NCBI RefSeq assembly: GCF_028736155.1
Contig: NZ_CP117879.1
Coordinates: 4,464,001-4,528,000 of the forward strand
Source: Flavobacterium sp. KACC 22763
Lineage (GTDB): Bacteria > Bacteroidota > Bacteroidia > Flavobacteriales > Flavobacteriaceae
Direction: 5' to 3'
DNA: 64,000 nucleotides
In this document: positions 50,962 through 61,421 of the stretch, piece by piece
Layout: each line of letters opens with the position of its first letter
Numbering within the stretch: the first letter of the stretch is position 1
The notes under the pieces: model-generated
What the model saw: only the letters and a program-made list of their open reading frames with translations
What the model was told of the DNA's origin: nothing
Databases searched by the model: none
Position numbers and translations under genes: made by a program

Positions 50962-52353
50962 TTATTTCAATAAGTCTAAAACTAATGATGGAAATAAACC
51001 TAATGCTATGTTTAGAACAATTGATACTACAGCTGTAGCATAAATAAGAAATGGTCTTCCTGTTCTTTCTTGGTTTGGTTCTTTAGAATACATTGCGATA
51101 ATCAGTTTGAAATAATATCCAACACTAATAATAGAGTTGATTACTGCTACAATTACTAAACCGATATATCCTGCTTGAATAGTTTGATTGAATAAGAACA
51201 ATTTAGCAAAGAATCCAGAGAAAATAGGAATCCCAGCCATTGATAATAATGAAGCTGTAAGAACAGCTGCCAATAGTGGGTTTGTTTTTCCTAAACCGTG
51301 GAAGTTTGTAATATCTTCGTTATCATGATCTCTGCAAACATATAAAATAACACTGAAAGCTGCGATTCCAGCCAATGCATAAGCAGTAGTGTAATATAAT
51401 AAAACTCCAGCTGAAGCAGAAACCGTTAGTAATGTCATTAACATGAAACCTGCATGAGAGATTCCAGAGAAAGCAAGCATACGTTTTACGTTTACTTGTC
51501 TTAATGCCATAATATTACCAACAGACATTGAAGCGATAGAGATAATAACAACAATAATTTCAAACGTATGTAAAAGGTCTTGATTTTCTAAAGAAGCAAT
51601 AACATTCATTCCAGAAATCAACTTAAATAGGGTTGCGATAGCCACTACTTTTGCTAAAGTACTCATCAAAGCTGTTGTTAAAGCTGGAGAACCTTCGTAC
51701 ACGTCTGGAGCCCAGAAGTGGAAAGGAACAGCTGCAACTTTAAATAACATTCCGATAATCATTAAAATCAAACCAATAGGAAACCAGATTGGTAATTCTG
51801 CAGATAAAGCACTTTCGTGAATTTCAGTTATATCAAAAGTTCCCATTGCTCCGTAAATCAAACAGATTCCGAATAAAATAATTCCAGATGCAAAAGATCC
51901 CATTAAGAAATATTTCATACCTGCTTCGTTACTTTTTATATTCAAACGATCACTTGCCGCTAAAACATATAAAGCAATAGACAAGATTTCAATTCCTAAG
52001 AAGAACATAGCCAAGTTTCCAAAAGAAACCATTGCTACAGCTCCAGCTAGCAAGAATACTTTAATTGCAACGTAATCTGAAATTTTCGTTGGGTGATTTT
52101 GGTAAAAATTATGACTTAATGCTACAAGGAAAATCGTCAAAACGATAAACAATGATGAAAAAGCTGTAGAAAACTTACTCACTGCTATCATGTTGTTGTA
52201 ATAACTTTGTTCTGCTCCAAATTCACAGTAATTAAGTGCCAATACGCCTAATAAACCCAAAATGGTAATAGGAACGATCGCCTTTCTTAAATTAAGAATT
52301 TCAAACAATAGGCAGAAAATACCCAATCCTGTTATAGCTATTAATGTATTCAT
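50962..52353 (-). CDS. nuoN: NADH-quinone oxidoreductase subunit N
   Basis: A 463-residue antiporter-like membrane subunit of complex I with about 14 hydrophobic segments. Family features include MKYFLMGSFASGIILFG, FHFWAPDVYEGSP with the conserved Pro-Asp, KRMLAFSGISHAGFML with the key Lys, and the discontinuous helix near GIPIFSGFFAKLFLF. It pumps protons together with NuoL and NuoM. It is the last gene of the operon, 67 bases after nuoM, and ends in a terminator. Confidence 0.95.
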   Translation of the reverse strand: MNTLIAITGLGIFCLLFEILNLRKAIVPITILGLLGVLALNYCEFGAEQSYYNNMIAVSKFSTAFSSLFIVLTIFLVALSHNFYQNHPTKISDYVAIKVFLLAGAVAMVSFGNLAMFFLGIEILSIALYVLAASDRLNIKSNEAGMKYFLMGSFASGIILFGICLIYGAMGTFDITEIHESALSAELPIWFPIGLILMIIGMLFKVAAVPFHFWAPDVYEGSPALTTALMSTLAKVVAIATLFKLISGMNVIASLENQDLLHTFEIIVVIISIASMSVGNIMALRQVNVKRMLAFSGISHAGFMLMTLLTVSASAGVLLYYTTAYALAGIAAFSVILYVCRDHDNEDITNFHGLGKTNPLLAAVLTASLLSMAGIPIFSGFFAKLFLFNQTIQAGYIGLVIVAVINSIISVGYYFKLIIAMYSKEPNQERTGRPFLIYATAVVSIVLNIALGLFPSLVLDLLK

Positions 52354-52420
52354 TTTTATCTTTTTGATTTAGGACTTCAATTTTTAAGCTTAAATCCTAA
52401 TTTATTTTTTGTTTAAAATA

Positions 52421-53860
52421 TTAGTTCTTATTGATAACTTGTAAAATGTTTTCCAAGCTTGGTGTAATCAAATCTGTGATTGGTTTTGGATAGAAACCAA
52501 AGAATAATAAAACTGCAATGATTACAGCAAATGAAATTCCCTCGTTAAGTGTAACATCAGCAAAAGCTTTAGAGTTTGTTTCTCCTAACATTACATGCTG
52601 GAACATTCTTAACATATAGTAAGCTCCTAGAATAATAGTAGTACCGCCAAGAATAGCAAACCAAATATTGATTTGAGATAAACTGTATAATACTGTAAAC
52701 TCTCCAACAAAGTTAAATGTACTTGGCAATGCAACAGAAGCTAATACTAAGATTAAAAACATTGATGTAAATTTTGGAGATTGCGTACGAATACCGCCCA
52801 TTTCTGAAATTTCTCTAGTTTCGTATCTTCTGAAAATTACTTCAGCAGCAAAGAATAATCCCACTACAACAAAACCGTGAGCGATCATTTGCATAACTGA
52901 ACCTCTAAAACCATCAAGAGTTAAAGTATAAGATCCAGCAGCAATTAATCCAACGTGAGCAAGAGAAGAATAAGCTAATAATTTCTTTAAATCTTTTTGT
53001 CTCAATGCAACGATTGAACCGTAGATTACACCTGCAATTCCTAAAGCGATAAAGATATGCATGTATTCTTTAGCTGCGATCGGAGCAAGTGGCAATTGCC
53101 AACGAAGAACGCTGTACAATCCCATTTTTAGCATGATACCAGATAAAAGCATTGTTCCAACAGTTGGTGCTTTTTGGTACACATTTGCCTGCCAAGTGTG
53201 GAAAGGAATAATTGGAATTTTGATAGCATAAGCTAAGAAGAAAGCCAAGAAAATCCAGAATTGCTCACAAGCAGATAAGTTTAATTTGTATAAATCTTCG
53301 ATTAAGAAAGAACCTGCTTTTGTGTATAAATAGATAAAAGCAGTTAACATGAATAATGAACCAGCAAGTGTGTAAATAAAGAATTTAACCACTGCTTTTC
53401 TACGCTCTTCAGCATCGCCATTACCCCAGATCAAGGCAATAAAGTAGATTGGAATAAGAGCTAACTCCCAGAAGATATAATATAAAAGACCATCAGCTGC
53501 TAAGAAAGTTCCTGCCATAGCAAAAGCCATAAACAAGATTAGAGCATAAAAGCCTTTTGCATTTTTATATTCATTTCCGAAAGAAGAAAATATGATTATC
53601 GGAGTTAAAGCTGCAGTTAATAAAACCATTGCAAGTCCAAGTCCATCACCGTTTAATGCGAAAGAAATTTTTGGCTGATTAATCCAGCTGTTGATTACGC
53701 TGATATTTTCGCCAGCATTATAATTATTCAATAATACAATTGAACATCCTAAAGCGGCTAAACTAAAAAGTAAAGCAACTTTTGAAGCTAGTTTGTCACC
53801 AGAAAAGTAAGTGGCAAATGCACCAATTAAAAGTATAATTAATATAGTAGAAACGTTCAT
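52421..53860 (-). CDS. nuoM: NADH-quinone oxidoreductase subunit M
   Basis: A 479-residue antiporter-like subunit with about 14 membrane segments. Key features are YIFWELALIPIYFI with the conserved Glu, IPFHTWQANVYQKAPTVGTM, KKLLAYSSLAHVGLI with the conserved Lys, and LPSTFNFVGEF. It starts 10 bases after nuoL. Confidence 0.95.
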   Translation of the reverse strand: MNVSTILIILLIGAFATYFSGDKLASKVALLFSLAALGCSIVLLNNYNAGENISVINSWINQPKISFALNGDGLGLAMVLLTAALTPIIIFSSFGNEYKNAKGFYALILFMAFAMAGTFLAADGLLYYIFWELALIPIYFIALIWGNGDAEERRKAVVKFFIYTLAGSLFMLTAFIYLYTKAGSFLIEDLYKLNLSACEQFWIFLAFFLAYAIKIPIIPFHTWQANVYQKAPTVGTMLLSGIMLKMGLYSVLRWQLPLAPIAAKEYMHIFIALGIAGVIYGSIVALRQKDLKKLLAYSSLAHVGLIAAGSYTLTLDGFRGSVMQMIAHGFVVVGLFFAAEVIFRRYETREISEMGGIRTQSPKFTSMFLILVLASVALPSTFNFVGEFTVLYSLSQINIWFAILGGTTIILGAYYMLRMFQHVMLGETNSKAFADVTLNEGISFAVIIAVLLFFGFYPKPITDLITPSLENILQVINKN

Positions 53861-53870
53861 AGTAATAATA

Positions 53871-55754
53871 TTATTGAGCTAAAAATATATAGGAAACAAT
53901 TGCGCAAAGTCCTAAAACAAATACAAATAGATATAATCCTATACTTCCGGTTTGTAATTTTTTTCCTTGGAAAGCAATTTCGTTTGCTATTTTACCTAAT
54001 CCAAAAACAAGTGCAGATAATCCTGTCTCGATGTAATCTCTAAAGAATTTAGATAAACTATTAACTGGCGTTACAAATACTGCATCGTAAACTTCGTCTA
54101 CATAATATTTGTTGTATAACACTTTGCTTAAACCAGTAATGTTTTCATCAGATTCTGGAACATTATCTTGTTTAAAGTATTTAACATAAGCAATTAAAAT
54201 ACCTAGTAATCCGCCTAAAACTGCAACACCCATTAAAGTGTATTCTGTTGCGCCTAAGTGGTGTTCTTCGCCTGCTACTTTTGTGAAAAGAGGAGCAAGG
54301 TAACCATTCAACCAGCTATTTCCAGGTAAACTGATTAATCCGCCAAAAGTTGCCAAAATAGCCAAGATGATAAGCGGAATAGTAATTAATGAACCACTTT
54401 CGTGTAAATGATGTTTTTGTTCTTCTGTTCCTCTAAATTCTTTGAAGAAAGTCAAGAACATTAAACGGAACATATAGAAAGCTGTCATAATTGAAGCAAC
54501 AGATCCAACAACGTATAATGGAATACTGTGGTGGAAAGCTGTCAATAAAATTTCGTCTTTAGAAAAGAATCCTGAGAAAAATGGAACTCCTGAGATTGCT
54601 AAAGAAGAAATCAACATGGTCCAGAATGTAATTGGCATTGCTTTACGCAAACCTCCCATGTTACGCATATCTTGTTCTCCATGTAATCCGTGAATAACAG
54701 ATCCAGATCCTAAGAATAAACAAGCTTTAAAGAAAGCGTGAGTGATTACGTGGAAAACTGCTACTTCATAAGCTCCAAAACCTAATGCTAAAAACATTAA
54801 ACCTAATTGAGAAACTGTAGAGTAAGCTAATACTTTTTTGATATCGTTTTGAACTAATCCAATTGTAGCAGCGACTAATGAAGTGATTGCTCCAATAATT
54901 GCGATTACACTTTGAACGTCTGTTGCAAGGTCAAAAACAAAGTTTAATCTTGTTACCATAAAGATACCAGCAGTAACCATCGTAGCTGCGTGGATTAATG
55001 CAGAAACTGGAGTTGGTCCAGCCATCGCATCAGGTAACCAAGTGTATAACGGAATTTGAGCAGATTTACCACAAGCTCCAATAAACAAGCATAAAGCAGC
55101 TAGAGAAAGTAATGGTAAATTTAAATTTGTAGCTCCAGCAATTGCCGTTTTTAAAGTTGCATAATCTAATGTTGAGAACATTGAGCCAATGATGAACATT
55201 CCGATTAATAAACCTAAATCTCCAATTCTGTTCATGATGAAAGCTTTTTTCGCAGCATCATTGTAATCCTGGTTTTTATGCCAGAATCCAATTAATAGGT
55301 AAGAACAAAGTCCAACACCTTCCCATCCGATGAAAAGAACTAATAAGTTACTTCCAATTACAAGTGTAATCATGAAGAAAACGAATAGATTTAAATAAGA
55401 AAAAAACTTATGCATATTTTCATCATCGTGCATGTAACTTATAGAGTATAAGTGAATCAAAGATCCGATTCCAGTTACGAAAAGTAACCAAAGAACAGAT
55501 AATTGATCTAATAAAAATCCAAGGTTGATTTTTAAGTTGCTAATTTGAATCCAATCAAATAAAGTAACTTCAATTCCTTTTCCAGTTGAAGTTATTTGAT
55601 TAAAAAGTAAAAGAGAAACTACAAAAGAAATTGCTACGGCAATAGTTCCGATTGCACCAGAAACTGTTTTTCCTAAGCTTTTTCCAAAAAAGACATTTAC
55701 TAGAAAACCTAGTAAAGGAGTTAAAACTAAAATTAAAGCTAAATTGGTATCCAT
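53871..55754 (-). CDS. nuoL: NADH-quinone oxidoreductase subunit L
   Basis: A 627-residue distal antiporter-like subunit of complex I. It shows SYMHDDENMHKFFSYLNLF, FIGWEGVGLCSYLLIGFW, AGPTPVSALIHAATMVTAG, KVLAYSTVSQLGLMF and the long C-terminal lateral helix region. About 15-16 membrane segments. It starts 6 bases after nuoK. Confidence 0.96.
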   Translation of the reverse strand: MDTNLALILVLTPLLGFLVNVFFGKSLGKTVSGAIGTIAVAISFVVSLLLFNQITSTGKGIEVTLFDWIQISNLKINLGFLLDQLSVLWLLFVTGIGSLIHLYSISYMHDDENMHKFFSYLNLFVFFMITLVIGSNLLVLFIGWEGVGLCSYLLIGFWHKNQDYNDAAKKAFIMNRIGDLGLLIGMFIIGSMFSTLDYATLKTAIAGATNLNLPLLSLAALCLFIGACGKSAQIPLYTWLPDAMAGPTPVSALIHAATMVTAGIFMVTRLNFVFDLATDVQSVIAIIGAITSLVAATIGLVQNDIKKVLAYSTVSQLGLMFLALGFGAYEVAVFHVITHAFFKACLFLGSGSVIHGLHGEQDMRNMGGLRKAMPITFWTMLISSLAISGVPFFSGFFSKDEILLTAFHHSIPLYVVGSVASIMTAFYMFRLMFLTFFKEFRGTEEQKHHLHESGSLITIPLIILAILATFGGLISLPGNSWLNGYLAPLFTKVAGEEHHLGATEYTLMGVAVLGGLLGILIAYVKYFKQDNVPESDENITGLSKVLYNKYYVDEVYDAVFVTPVNSLSKFFRDYIETGLSALVFGLGKIANEIAFQGKKLQTGSIGLYLFVFVLGLCAIVSYIFLAQ

Positions 55755-55760
55755 TTCTGA

Positions 55761-56081
55761 TTATCCTTTTAAATTTTTTAAATTATCGATACTGATTGAT
55801 CCGATATTTCTAAAGATAGAAACTAAAATGGCCAATCCTACCGCAACTTCGGCTGCAGCAACCGCCATCGAGAAGAACACAAAAACTTGTCCTTGTGCAT
55901 CTTGATGATAAGTTGAAAAAGCAACAAATAAAAGGTTTACCGCATTCAACATAATTTCGATAGACATGAAAACGATAATAGCATTTCGTCTGTACAATAC
56001 ACCAAAAATTCCAATACAGAAAAGTACAACACTCAAAAAGATGTAGTTTTCAATACCTATTTGATTTAATATATTACCCAT
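55761..56081 (-). CDS. nuoK: NADH-quinone oxidoreductase subunit K
   Basis: A 106-residue subunit with three membrane segments and the conserved Glu residues in [15 protein letters not shown] and [11 protein letters not shown], which are part of the proton path. Its ATG overlaps the nuoJ stop by one base (TAATG arrangement), so translation is coupled. Confidence 0.95.
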   Translation of the reverse strand: MGNILNQIGIENYIFLSVVLFCIGIFGVLYRRNAIIVFMSIEIMLNAVNLLFVAFSTYHQDAQGQVFVFFSMAVAAAEVAVGLAILVSIFRNIGSISIDNLKNLKG

Positions 56082-56620
56082 TATTTATTTAATTTTTCTT
56101 TTTTAGACAATAGAACTGTTCCAATCATAGCAACCAAAAGCAAGATCGAAGCAAATTCGAACGGAACCATATATTCGTTCAATAATATTTTACCTAAAAC
56201 TTTAATTGATTGGAAATCTTCTCCAGTAGAATCGTATTCACCAACAATTGGTTTCGAGTTGATAAAGATTGTGATTAAAACAATCAATATTAAACAGAAA
56301 GAAACAATAGCGCCTAAACGTGTAATTCTAGGACGGTGAACTTCTCGCTGCTCGTTCAGGTTCATCAACATGATGGTAAACAGGAACAGAATCATAATAG
56401 CTCCGGAGTAGACTATTATATGAACAACAGCTAAAAACTGAGAATTTAATAGTAAATAATGACCAGCAATAGAAAAGAAACAAATTACCAAGTAGATGGC
56501 ACTATGAATCGGATTTCTGCTGAAAATAGTCAAGAAAGCAGTAATAACGGTAATGAACGCTAAAAAGCAAAAGATAACTTGAATAGTTGTTGCGTGTGCA
56601 AAATCAGGAATATGTATCAT
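56081..56620 (-). CDS. nuoJ: NADH-quinone oxidoreductase subunit J
   Basis: A 179-residue membrane subunit with about five hydrophobic segments; [38 protein letters not shown] and [20 protein letters not shown] are typical. It directly abuts nuoI (no bases between) and overlaps nuoK by one base. Confidence 0.94.
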   Translation of the reverse strand: MIHIPDFAHATTIQVIFCFLAFITVITAFLTIFSRNPIHSAIYLVICFFSIAGHYLLLNSQFLAVVHIIVYSGAIMILFLFTIMLMNLNEQREVHRPRITRLGAIVSFCLILIVLITIFINSKPIVGEYDSTGEDFQSIKVLGKILLNEYMVPFEFASILLLVAMIGTVLLSKKEKLNK

Positions 56621-57166
56621 TTAGTTAGCGTTTTTAAGTTGAGCATTTTTCATAGCCATTTCTAAAGGCATCACTAATTTATCTTTCCCGAAAATGAAAT
56701 CTTCTCTATTGTAATTAGCAGGAACCAATACTTTAGATTCTGTTAAGTAAATAGCGTCTTTTGGACAAGCTTCTTCACATAAACCGCAGAAAATACAACG
56801 AAGCATATTGATTTCGTAGATTTCAGCGTATTTCTCTTCTCTATATAAATGTTTTTCATCAGGCTTACGTTCTGCCGCTTTCATAGTGATTGCTTCTGCA
56901 GGGCACGATAAAGCACATAATCCGCAAGCAGTACAGTTTTCACGACCTTGTTCGTCACGTTTCAACATGTGTTGGCCACGGTAAACTGGACTCATTTCAC
57001 GAACCTGTTCTGGGTAATGAATGGTAACTTTTTTTCTGAAAAGGTGTTTTACAGTAATAACTAGACCTTTTACAATCGCCACAAGATACAATCGTTCAAC
57101 AAAAGACATGTCCTTATTTGACACCACCTTTTTTCTACCCGATAATGATATAGTTTCTATTGACAT
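56621..57166 (-). CDS. nuoI: NADH-quinone oxidoreductase subunit I (two 4Fe-4S clusters)
   Basis: A 181-residue peripheral-arm subunit that passes electrons toward the quinone. Two ferredoxin motifs are complete: CTACGLCALSCP and CIFCGLCEEACP. An N-terminal amphipathic region (RLYLVAIVKGLVITVKHLF) anchors it at the membrane. It is separated from nuoH by 87 bases of AT-rich DNA. Confidence 0.96.
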   Translation of the reverse strand: MSIETISLSGRKKVVSNKDMSFVERLYLVAIVKGLVITVKHLFRKKVTIHYPEQVREMSPVYRGQHMLKRDEQGRENCTACGLCALSCPAEAITMKAAERKPDEKHLYREEKYAEIYEINMLRCIFCGLCEEACPKDAIYLTESKVLVPANYNREDFIFGKDKLVMPLEMAMKNAQLKNAN

Positions 57167-57253
57167 TTTTACTATTATAGTTTATGATTTGCAATTTGAA
57201 AAGAATCAAATTTAAAATCTATTTTGTTTTTTATTTGAAGCTTATTACGGTTC

Positions 57254-58306
57254 TTAGAAGCCTAAAGCTGCTGCAATATCGTGTCTTAAAATAACAACAC
57301 CCGTAATCATGATATTAATAATCGAAAGCGGAATTAAAATTCTCCATCCTAAGTTCATTAATTGGTCATATCTAAATCTTGGAATTGTCCAACGTACCCA
57401 CATGTAGAAGAAAATGAAGAAACATATTTTTATAAATAATGCTCCAATTCCTAATAAGTTTGCTGTGTTTACACCTACATTTTCTACCATCCATTGCATT
57501 CCTGGGTAGTTGTATCCGCCAAAGAATAAAACAGAAATAATAGTAGAAGAGATGAACATACTTGCATATTCAGCAAATAAATAGAACCCCATTTTCATTG
57601 ACGAGTATTCTGTATGGTAACCTCCAATTAATTCGTTTTCACATTCTGCTAAATCGAAAGGAGTTCTATTTGTTTCTGCAAATGAACAGATTAAGAAAAT
57701 CAAGAATGATAATGGCTGATAAAATACATTCCAGTTCATACCTTGCTGCTGTAATGAGATTTCTTTTAAACTCATTGTTCCTGTCATCATCAATAAAGCA
57801 ATTATTGATAATCCCATTGCAACCTCATAAGAAACCATTTGAGAAGCAGCACGGATAGCTCCCATCAAAGAGAATTTATTGTTAGAAGCCCATCCACCAA
57901 TCATGATGCCGTAAACTCCAACAGAAAGAACTCCAAAAATGTATAAAATAGCAATGTTGACATCTGTAGCCTGAAGAATAATGTCTCGTCCAAAAAGGTG
58001 TAAACGATCTCCCCAAGGAATTACAGCACTTGTCATTAAAGCTGTACTCATTGCAATTGCCGGACCTACAACGAATAAAAATTTGTTTGGTGTATTTGGG
58101 AAAAATTCTTCCTTAGAGAATAATTTCATACCATCTGCAAGTGGCTGTAATAAACCTCCCCATCCAGCACGGTTTGGTCCAACACGATCTTGCAAGAAAG
58201 CAGCAACTTTACGTTCTGCCCAAGTAGAATACATCGCCATGATCATTGTTACCGCAAAAACGACAACAATTACAACACTCTTTTCTATAATAAATGCACT
58301 TTCCAT
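57254..58306 (-). CDS. nuoH: NADH-quinone oxidoreductase subunit H
   Basis: A 350-residue membrane subunit that forms part of the quinone chamber. It has about eight hydrophobic segments and the signatures STWAERKVAAFLQDRVGPNR, ADGMKLFSKEEFFP, SFAETNRTPFDLAECENEL and WVRWTIPRFRYDQLM. It starts 3 bases after the nuoG stop. Confidence 0.96.
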   Translation of the reverse strand: MESAFIIEKSVVIVVVFAVTMIMAMYSTWAERKVAAFLQDRVGPNRAGWGGLLQPLADGMKLFSKEEFFPNTPNKFLFVVGPAIAMSTALMTSAVIPWGDRLHLFGRDIILQATDVNIAILYIFGVLSVGVYGIMIGGWASNNKFSLMGAIRAASQMVSYEVAMGLSIIALLMMTGTMSLKEISLQQQGMNWNVFYQPLSFLIFLICSFAETNRTPFDLAECENELIGGYHTEYSSMKMGFYLFAEYASMFISSTIISVLFFGGYNYPGMQWMVENVGVNTANLLGIGALFIKICFFIFFYMWVRWTIPRFRYDQLMNLGWRILIPLSIINIMITGVVILRHDIAAALGF

Positions 58307-58309
58307 TTC

Positions 58310-59341
58310 TTAAACTTTTTTATCATTATCAGTTAATGGAATCGCTGCCATACTAATTTTTTTACGGTCAATATCTCTACCTAAAAGGATATTTTTCTCA
58401 GTATCGATTTCAACTTTCTCTAATTTCTGAGTGTAGTTGTTTTGGTTGATAACAGAATCTTTTTCAAATTCTCTTGGACCTTCAATAACCCAGTCATTAA
58501 CATTTTTATGATCAAAACGACAGCTGTTGCAAATGAATTCTTCAACTTCATGGTACTCGTCTTTACGACCTGTAACACGCTGAATTTCTCCACCAAACAT
58601 CCAAACGGTAGTTTTACCGCAACATCCTGGAGTAGTACATTCTCTGTGTGCGTTGTAAGGTTTGTTAAACCAAACTCTTGATTTAAAACGGAAAGTTTTA
58701 TCTGTTAAAGCTCCAACTGGACAAACGTCAATCATGTTTCCAGAGAACTCGTTGTCGATTGCTTTAGAAATTCCAGTTGAAATATTCGCGTGGTCACCAC
58801 GATCTAATACTCCGTGAACTCTGTTGTCTGTCAATTGATCTGCAACTTGTACACATCTTTGGCATAAGATACAACGATTCATGTGAAGTTGAATATTTGG
58901 ACCAATATCTTCTGGTTCAAATGTTCTTTTCTCTTCAATGTAACGTGATTTAGGATTCCCGTGCTCGAAACTTAAATTCTGTAAATCACATTCACCAGCC
59001 TGATCACAAATAGGGCAATCTAATGGGTGGTTGATTAATAAAAATTCTGTTACAGATTTACGAGCCTCAGTTACTCTTGCAGACGATTTACTGTTTACTT
59101 CCATACCATCCATACATCCTGTTACACAAGATGCCATTAATTTTGGCATTGGGCGTGGGTCAGCTTCACTTCCTTTAGAAACTTCAACTAAACAACAACG
59201 ACATTTACCGCCGCTGCCTTTTAATTTTGAGTAATAGCACATGGCAGGCGGAACTAAATCTCCACCAATCATACGTGCAGCCTGCAGGATCGTTGTTCCT
59301 GGTTCTACGTCTATACTTTGACCGTCTATGGTTACTTTCAT
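58310..59341 (-). CDS. nuoG: NADH-quinone oxidoreductase subunit G, short form
   Basis: A 343-residue iron-sulfur subunit. The 2Fe-2S domain at the N-terminus has Cys in CYYSKLKGSGGKCRCC, followed by the His/Cys-ligated cluster region (HPLDCPICDQAGECDLQ), CILCQRCVQ and IDVCPVGALTDK, and a further Cys set in CTTPGCC and ICNSCR. The large C-terminal molybdopterin-oxidoreductase-like part of NuoG in E. coli or Thermus is absent; the frame ends cleanly 3 bases before nuoH. A short NuoG appears usual in this phylum, so this is not a truncation by damage. Confidence 0.93.
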   Translation of the reverse strand: MKVTIDGQSIDVEPGTTILQAARMIGGDLVPPAMCYYSKLKGSGGKCRCCLVEVSKGSEADPRPMPKLMASCVTGCMDGMEVNSKSSARVTEARKSVTEFLLINHPLDCPICDQAGECDLQNLSFEHGNPKSRYIEEKRTFEPEDIGPNIQLHMNRCILCQRCVQVADQLTDNRVHGVLDRGDHANISTGISKAIDNEFSGNMIDVCPVGALTDKTFRFKSRVWFNKPYNAHRECTTPGCCGKTTVWMFGGEIQRVTGRKDEYHEVEEFICNSCRFDHKNVNDWVIEGPREFEKDSVINQNNYTQKLEKVEIDTEKNILLGRDIDRKKISMAAIPLTDNDKKV

Positions 59342-59514
59342 CTCTTATTTTGTTTTTTTAGTTTCAGGTTTAAAGTTTCACGTTGCTGAACATGAAACTA
59401 TAATAACTTGAAACTTGAAACTATTTTAAACTTTTTTTGTTGAAAGTCGGAATATTCAAAAGAGTTGCTGTCCTTTTTAATATTTTTAACTTTATAACTT
59501 TCTGCTATATATTC
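59342..59514. repeat. nuoF-nuoG spacer with GTTTCA-type repeats
   Basis: The 173-base spacer contains AGTTTCAGG and AGTTTCA near 59360-59380 and the reverse complements TGAAACT, TTGAAACTTGAAACT near 59393-59422. They form a loose inverted arrangement of 7-base units. No terminator or promoter was seen. Confidence 0.65.
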
Positions 59515-60885
59515 TTATACGATTACTTTACCGCCAACTAAATGTTTTACCTGAGAAAAAGGCTCAGCTACAAAGTGATCTCTATTTTTAATTTTTTCTG
59601 GGAAACGAACGTGATATTCGAATTCATCTCTAAAGTGACGAATCGCTGCAGCTACTGGCCAAGAAGCAGCGTCACCAAGTGGACAAATTGTGTTTCCTTC
59701 AATTTTACTCTGAATGCTCCACAATAATTCGATATCTTCTTCACGGCCTTGACCGTTTTCGATTCTCCATAAGATTTTTTCTAACCATCCAGTTCCTTCA
59801 CGGCAAGGAGTACATTGTCCGCAAGATTCGTGGTGATAGAAACGAGCAAAGTTCCAAGTGTTTCTTACCACACAAGCAGTATCGTTGTAAACAATGAATC
59901 CTCCAGAACCTAACATAGATCCAGTAGCAAAACCACCATCACTTAAAGATTCGTAAGTCATTAAACGATCTTCTCCGTTTGCTGTTTTGAAAATCAAGTC
60001 AGCAGGTAAGATTGGCACAGAAGAACCTCCTGGTACAAATGCTTTTAATGGACGATCAGAAGACATTCCTCCTAAATATTCATCAGAATTCATGAATTCG
60101 TCAACGCTTAAACCTAGTTCAATTTCGTAAACACCAGGATTTTTGATGTGCCCTGAAGCAGAAATTAATTTAGTTCCAGTTGAACGTCCAATTCCAATTT
60201 TAGCATAATCATCTCCAGAATTGTTTACAATCCATGGCACAGTTGCAATTGTTTCAACATTGTTTACTACAGTTGGATTTGCCCAAAGACCAGAAACCGC
60301 TGGGAAAGGTGGTTTAATACGAGGATTTCCTCTTTTACCTTCCAATGATTCGATTAATGCTGTTTCTTCTCCACAGATATATGCTCCAGCTCCACAGTGT
60401 ACGTGAAGTTCTAGATCATAACCTGATCCTAATATATTTTTTCCTAACCATCCGGCAGCTTTAGCCTCGGCGATTGCTCTTTCTAAGATTTTAAAAACCC
60501 ACATGTATTCTCCACGAATGTAGATATACGATAGGTTAGCGCCCAAAGCGTAGCTTGAAGTAATCATTCCTTCGATCAATAAGTGAGGAATGTATTCCAT
60601 CAAAAATCTATCTTTGAATGTTCCAGGCTCAGATTCGTCGGCGTTACACACTAAGTGTCTTGGTCTTCCTGATTTTTTGTCAATAAAGCTCCATTTCATT
60701 CCAGCAGGGAAACCTGCACCACCACGACCACGTAATCCTGATTTTTTTACTTCTTCAGTAACTTCGTCTGGAGTAAGTGTTTTTAAAGCTTTTTCTACAG
60801 AAGCATAACCACCATTTTGGCGATACACTTCGTAGGTTTTAATTCCAGGAATATTGATTTTATCTAATAATATTTTTTGTGACAT
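59515..60885 (-). CDS. nuoF: NADH-quinone oxidoreductase subunit F (NADH/FMN site)
   Basis: A 456-residue subunit that oxidises NADH. The FMN/NADH-binding region GLRGRGGAGFPAGMKW, the CGEETALIESLEGKRG segment and the 4Fe-4S motif ESCGQCTPCREGT are complete. It starts 1 base after nuoE, so the two are translationally linked as is usual for this dimer. Confidence 0.97.
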   Translation of the reverse strand: MSQKILLDKINIPGIKTYEVYRQNGGYASVEKALKTLTPDEVTEEVKKSGLRGRGGAGFPAGMKWSFIDKKSGRPRHLVCNADESEPGTFKDRFLMEYIPHLLIEGMITSSYALGANLSYIYIRGEYMWVFKILERAIAEAKAAGWLGKNILGSGYDLELHVHCGAGAYICGEETALIESLEGKRGNPRIKPPFPAVSGLWANPTVVNNVETIATVPWIVNNSGDDYAKIGIGRSTGTKLISASGHIKNPGVYEIELGLSVDEFMNSDEYLGGMSSDRPLKAFVPGGSSVPILPADLIFKTANGEDRLMTYESLSDGGFATGSMLGSGGFIVYNDTACVVRNTWNFARFYHHESCGQCTPCREGTGWLEKILWRIENGQGREEDIELLWSIQSKIEGNTICPLGDAASWPVAAAIRHFRDEFEYHVRFPEKIKNRDHFVAEPFSQVKHLVGGKVIV

Positions 60886-60886
60886 C

Positions 60887-61417
60887 TTATTTATCGTGTA
60901 ATATTATTTTATCATCTCTACAATCAGCAATAATCTGATCGATTTTTTCTTCTGTCAGTTTTTCTTTGTAGAAATCTCCCAATTGCATCATCGGAGCGTA
61001 TCCGCAAGCACCTAAACATTCTACACCAGCAATAGTGAACATTCCGTCTGGAGTTGTTTCACCCATCTTAATGCCTAGTTTTTCAGAAGTATAATCCATC
61101 AAATCTTCGGCACCTCTTAAACAACAGCAAGAAGTCTGGCAGAACTCAAACATATACTTACCAATTGGCTTTTGGTTGAACATCGTATAGAAAGTTACCA
61201 CCTCATAAACCTCAATTGGTTTTATCTGAAGAATCTCGGCAACTTTGTCTTGCAATTCAATACTAAGCCAGTTGTTATGTGCATCCTGAACTTCGTGCAA
61301 AACAGGCAATAAAGCCGATTTTTGTTTGCCCTCAGGATAATGACTGATTAATTCATTGATGCGGTTCATCAATGCCTCAGTCATGTTTATTTCTTGTTTG
61401 TAATGTTTACGTTCCAT
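60887..61417 (-). CDS. nuoE: NADH-quinone oxidoreductase subunit E
   Basis: A 176-residue thioredoxin-fold 2Fe-2S subunit that partners NuoF. Cluster ligands are in CQTSCCCLRGAEDL and CLGACGYAP; the N-terminal helix bundle has HYPEGKQKSALLPVLHEVQ. The ATG at 61417 is used; an ATG at 61384 is possible. A 198-base spacer of heptamer repeats separates it from nuoD. Confidence 0.95.
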   Translation of the reverse strand: MERKHYKQEINMTEALMNRINELISHYPEGKQKSALLPVLHEVQDAHNNWLSIELQDKVAEILQIKPIEVYEVVTFYTMFNQKPIGKYMFEFCQTSCCCLRGAEDLMDYTSEKLGIKMGETTPDGMFTIAGVECLGACGYAPMMQLGDFYKEKLTEEKIDQIIADCRDDKIILHDK

Positions 61418-61421
61418 TTTT

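Noticed and set aside
58310..59341. NuoG as a truncated pseudogene
   Set aside because: All Fe-S ligands are present, the stop is 3 bases before nuoH, and short NuoG fits the pattern of this phylum.
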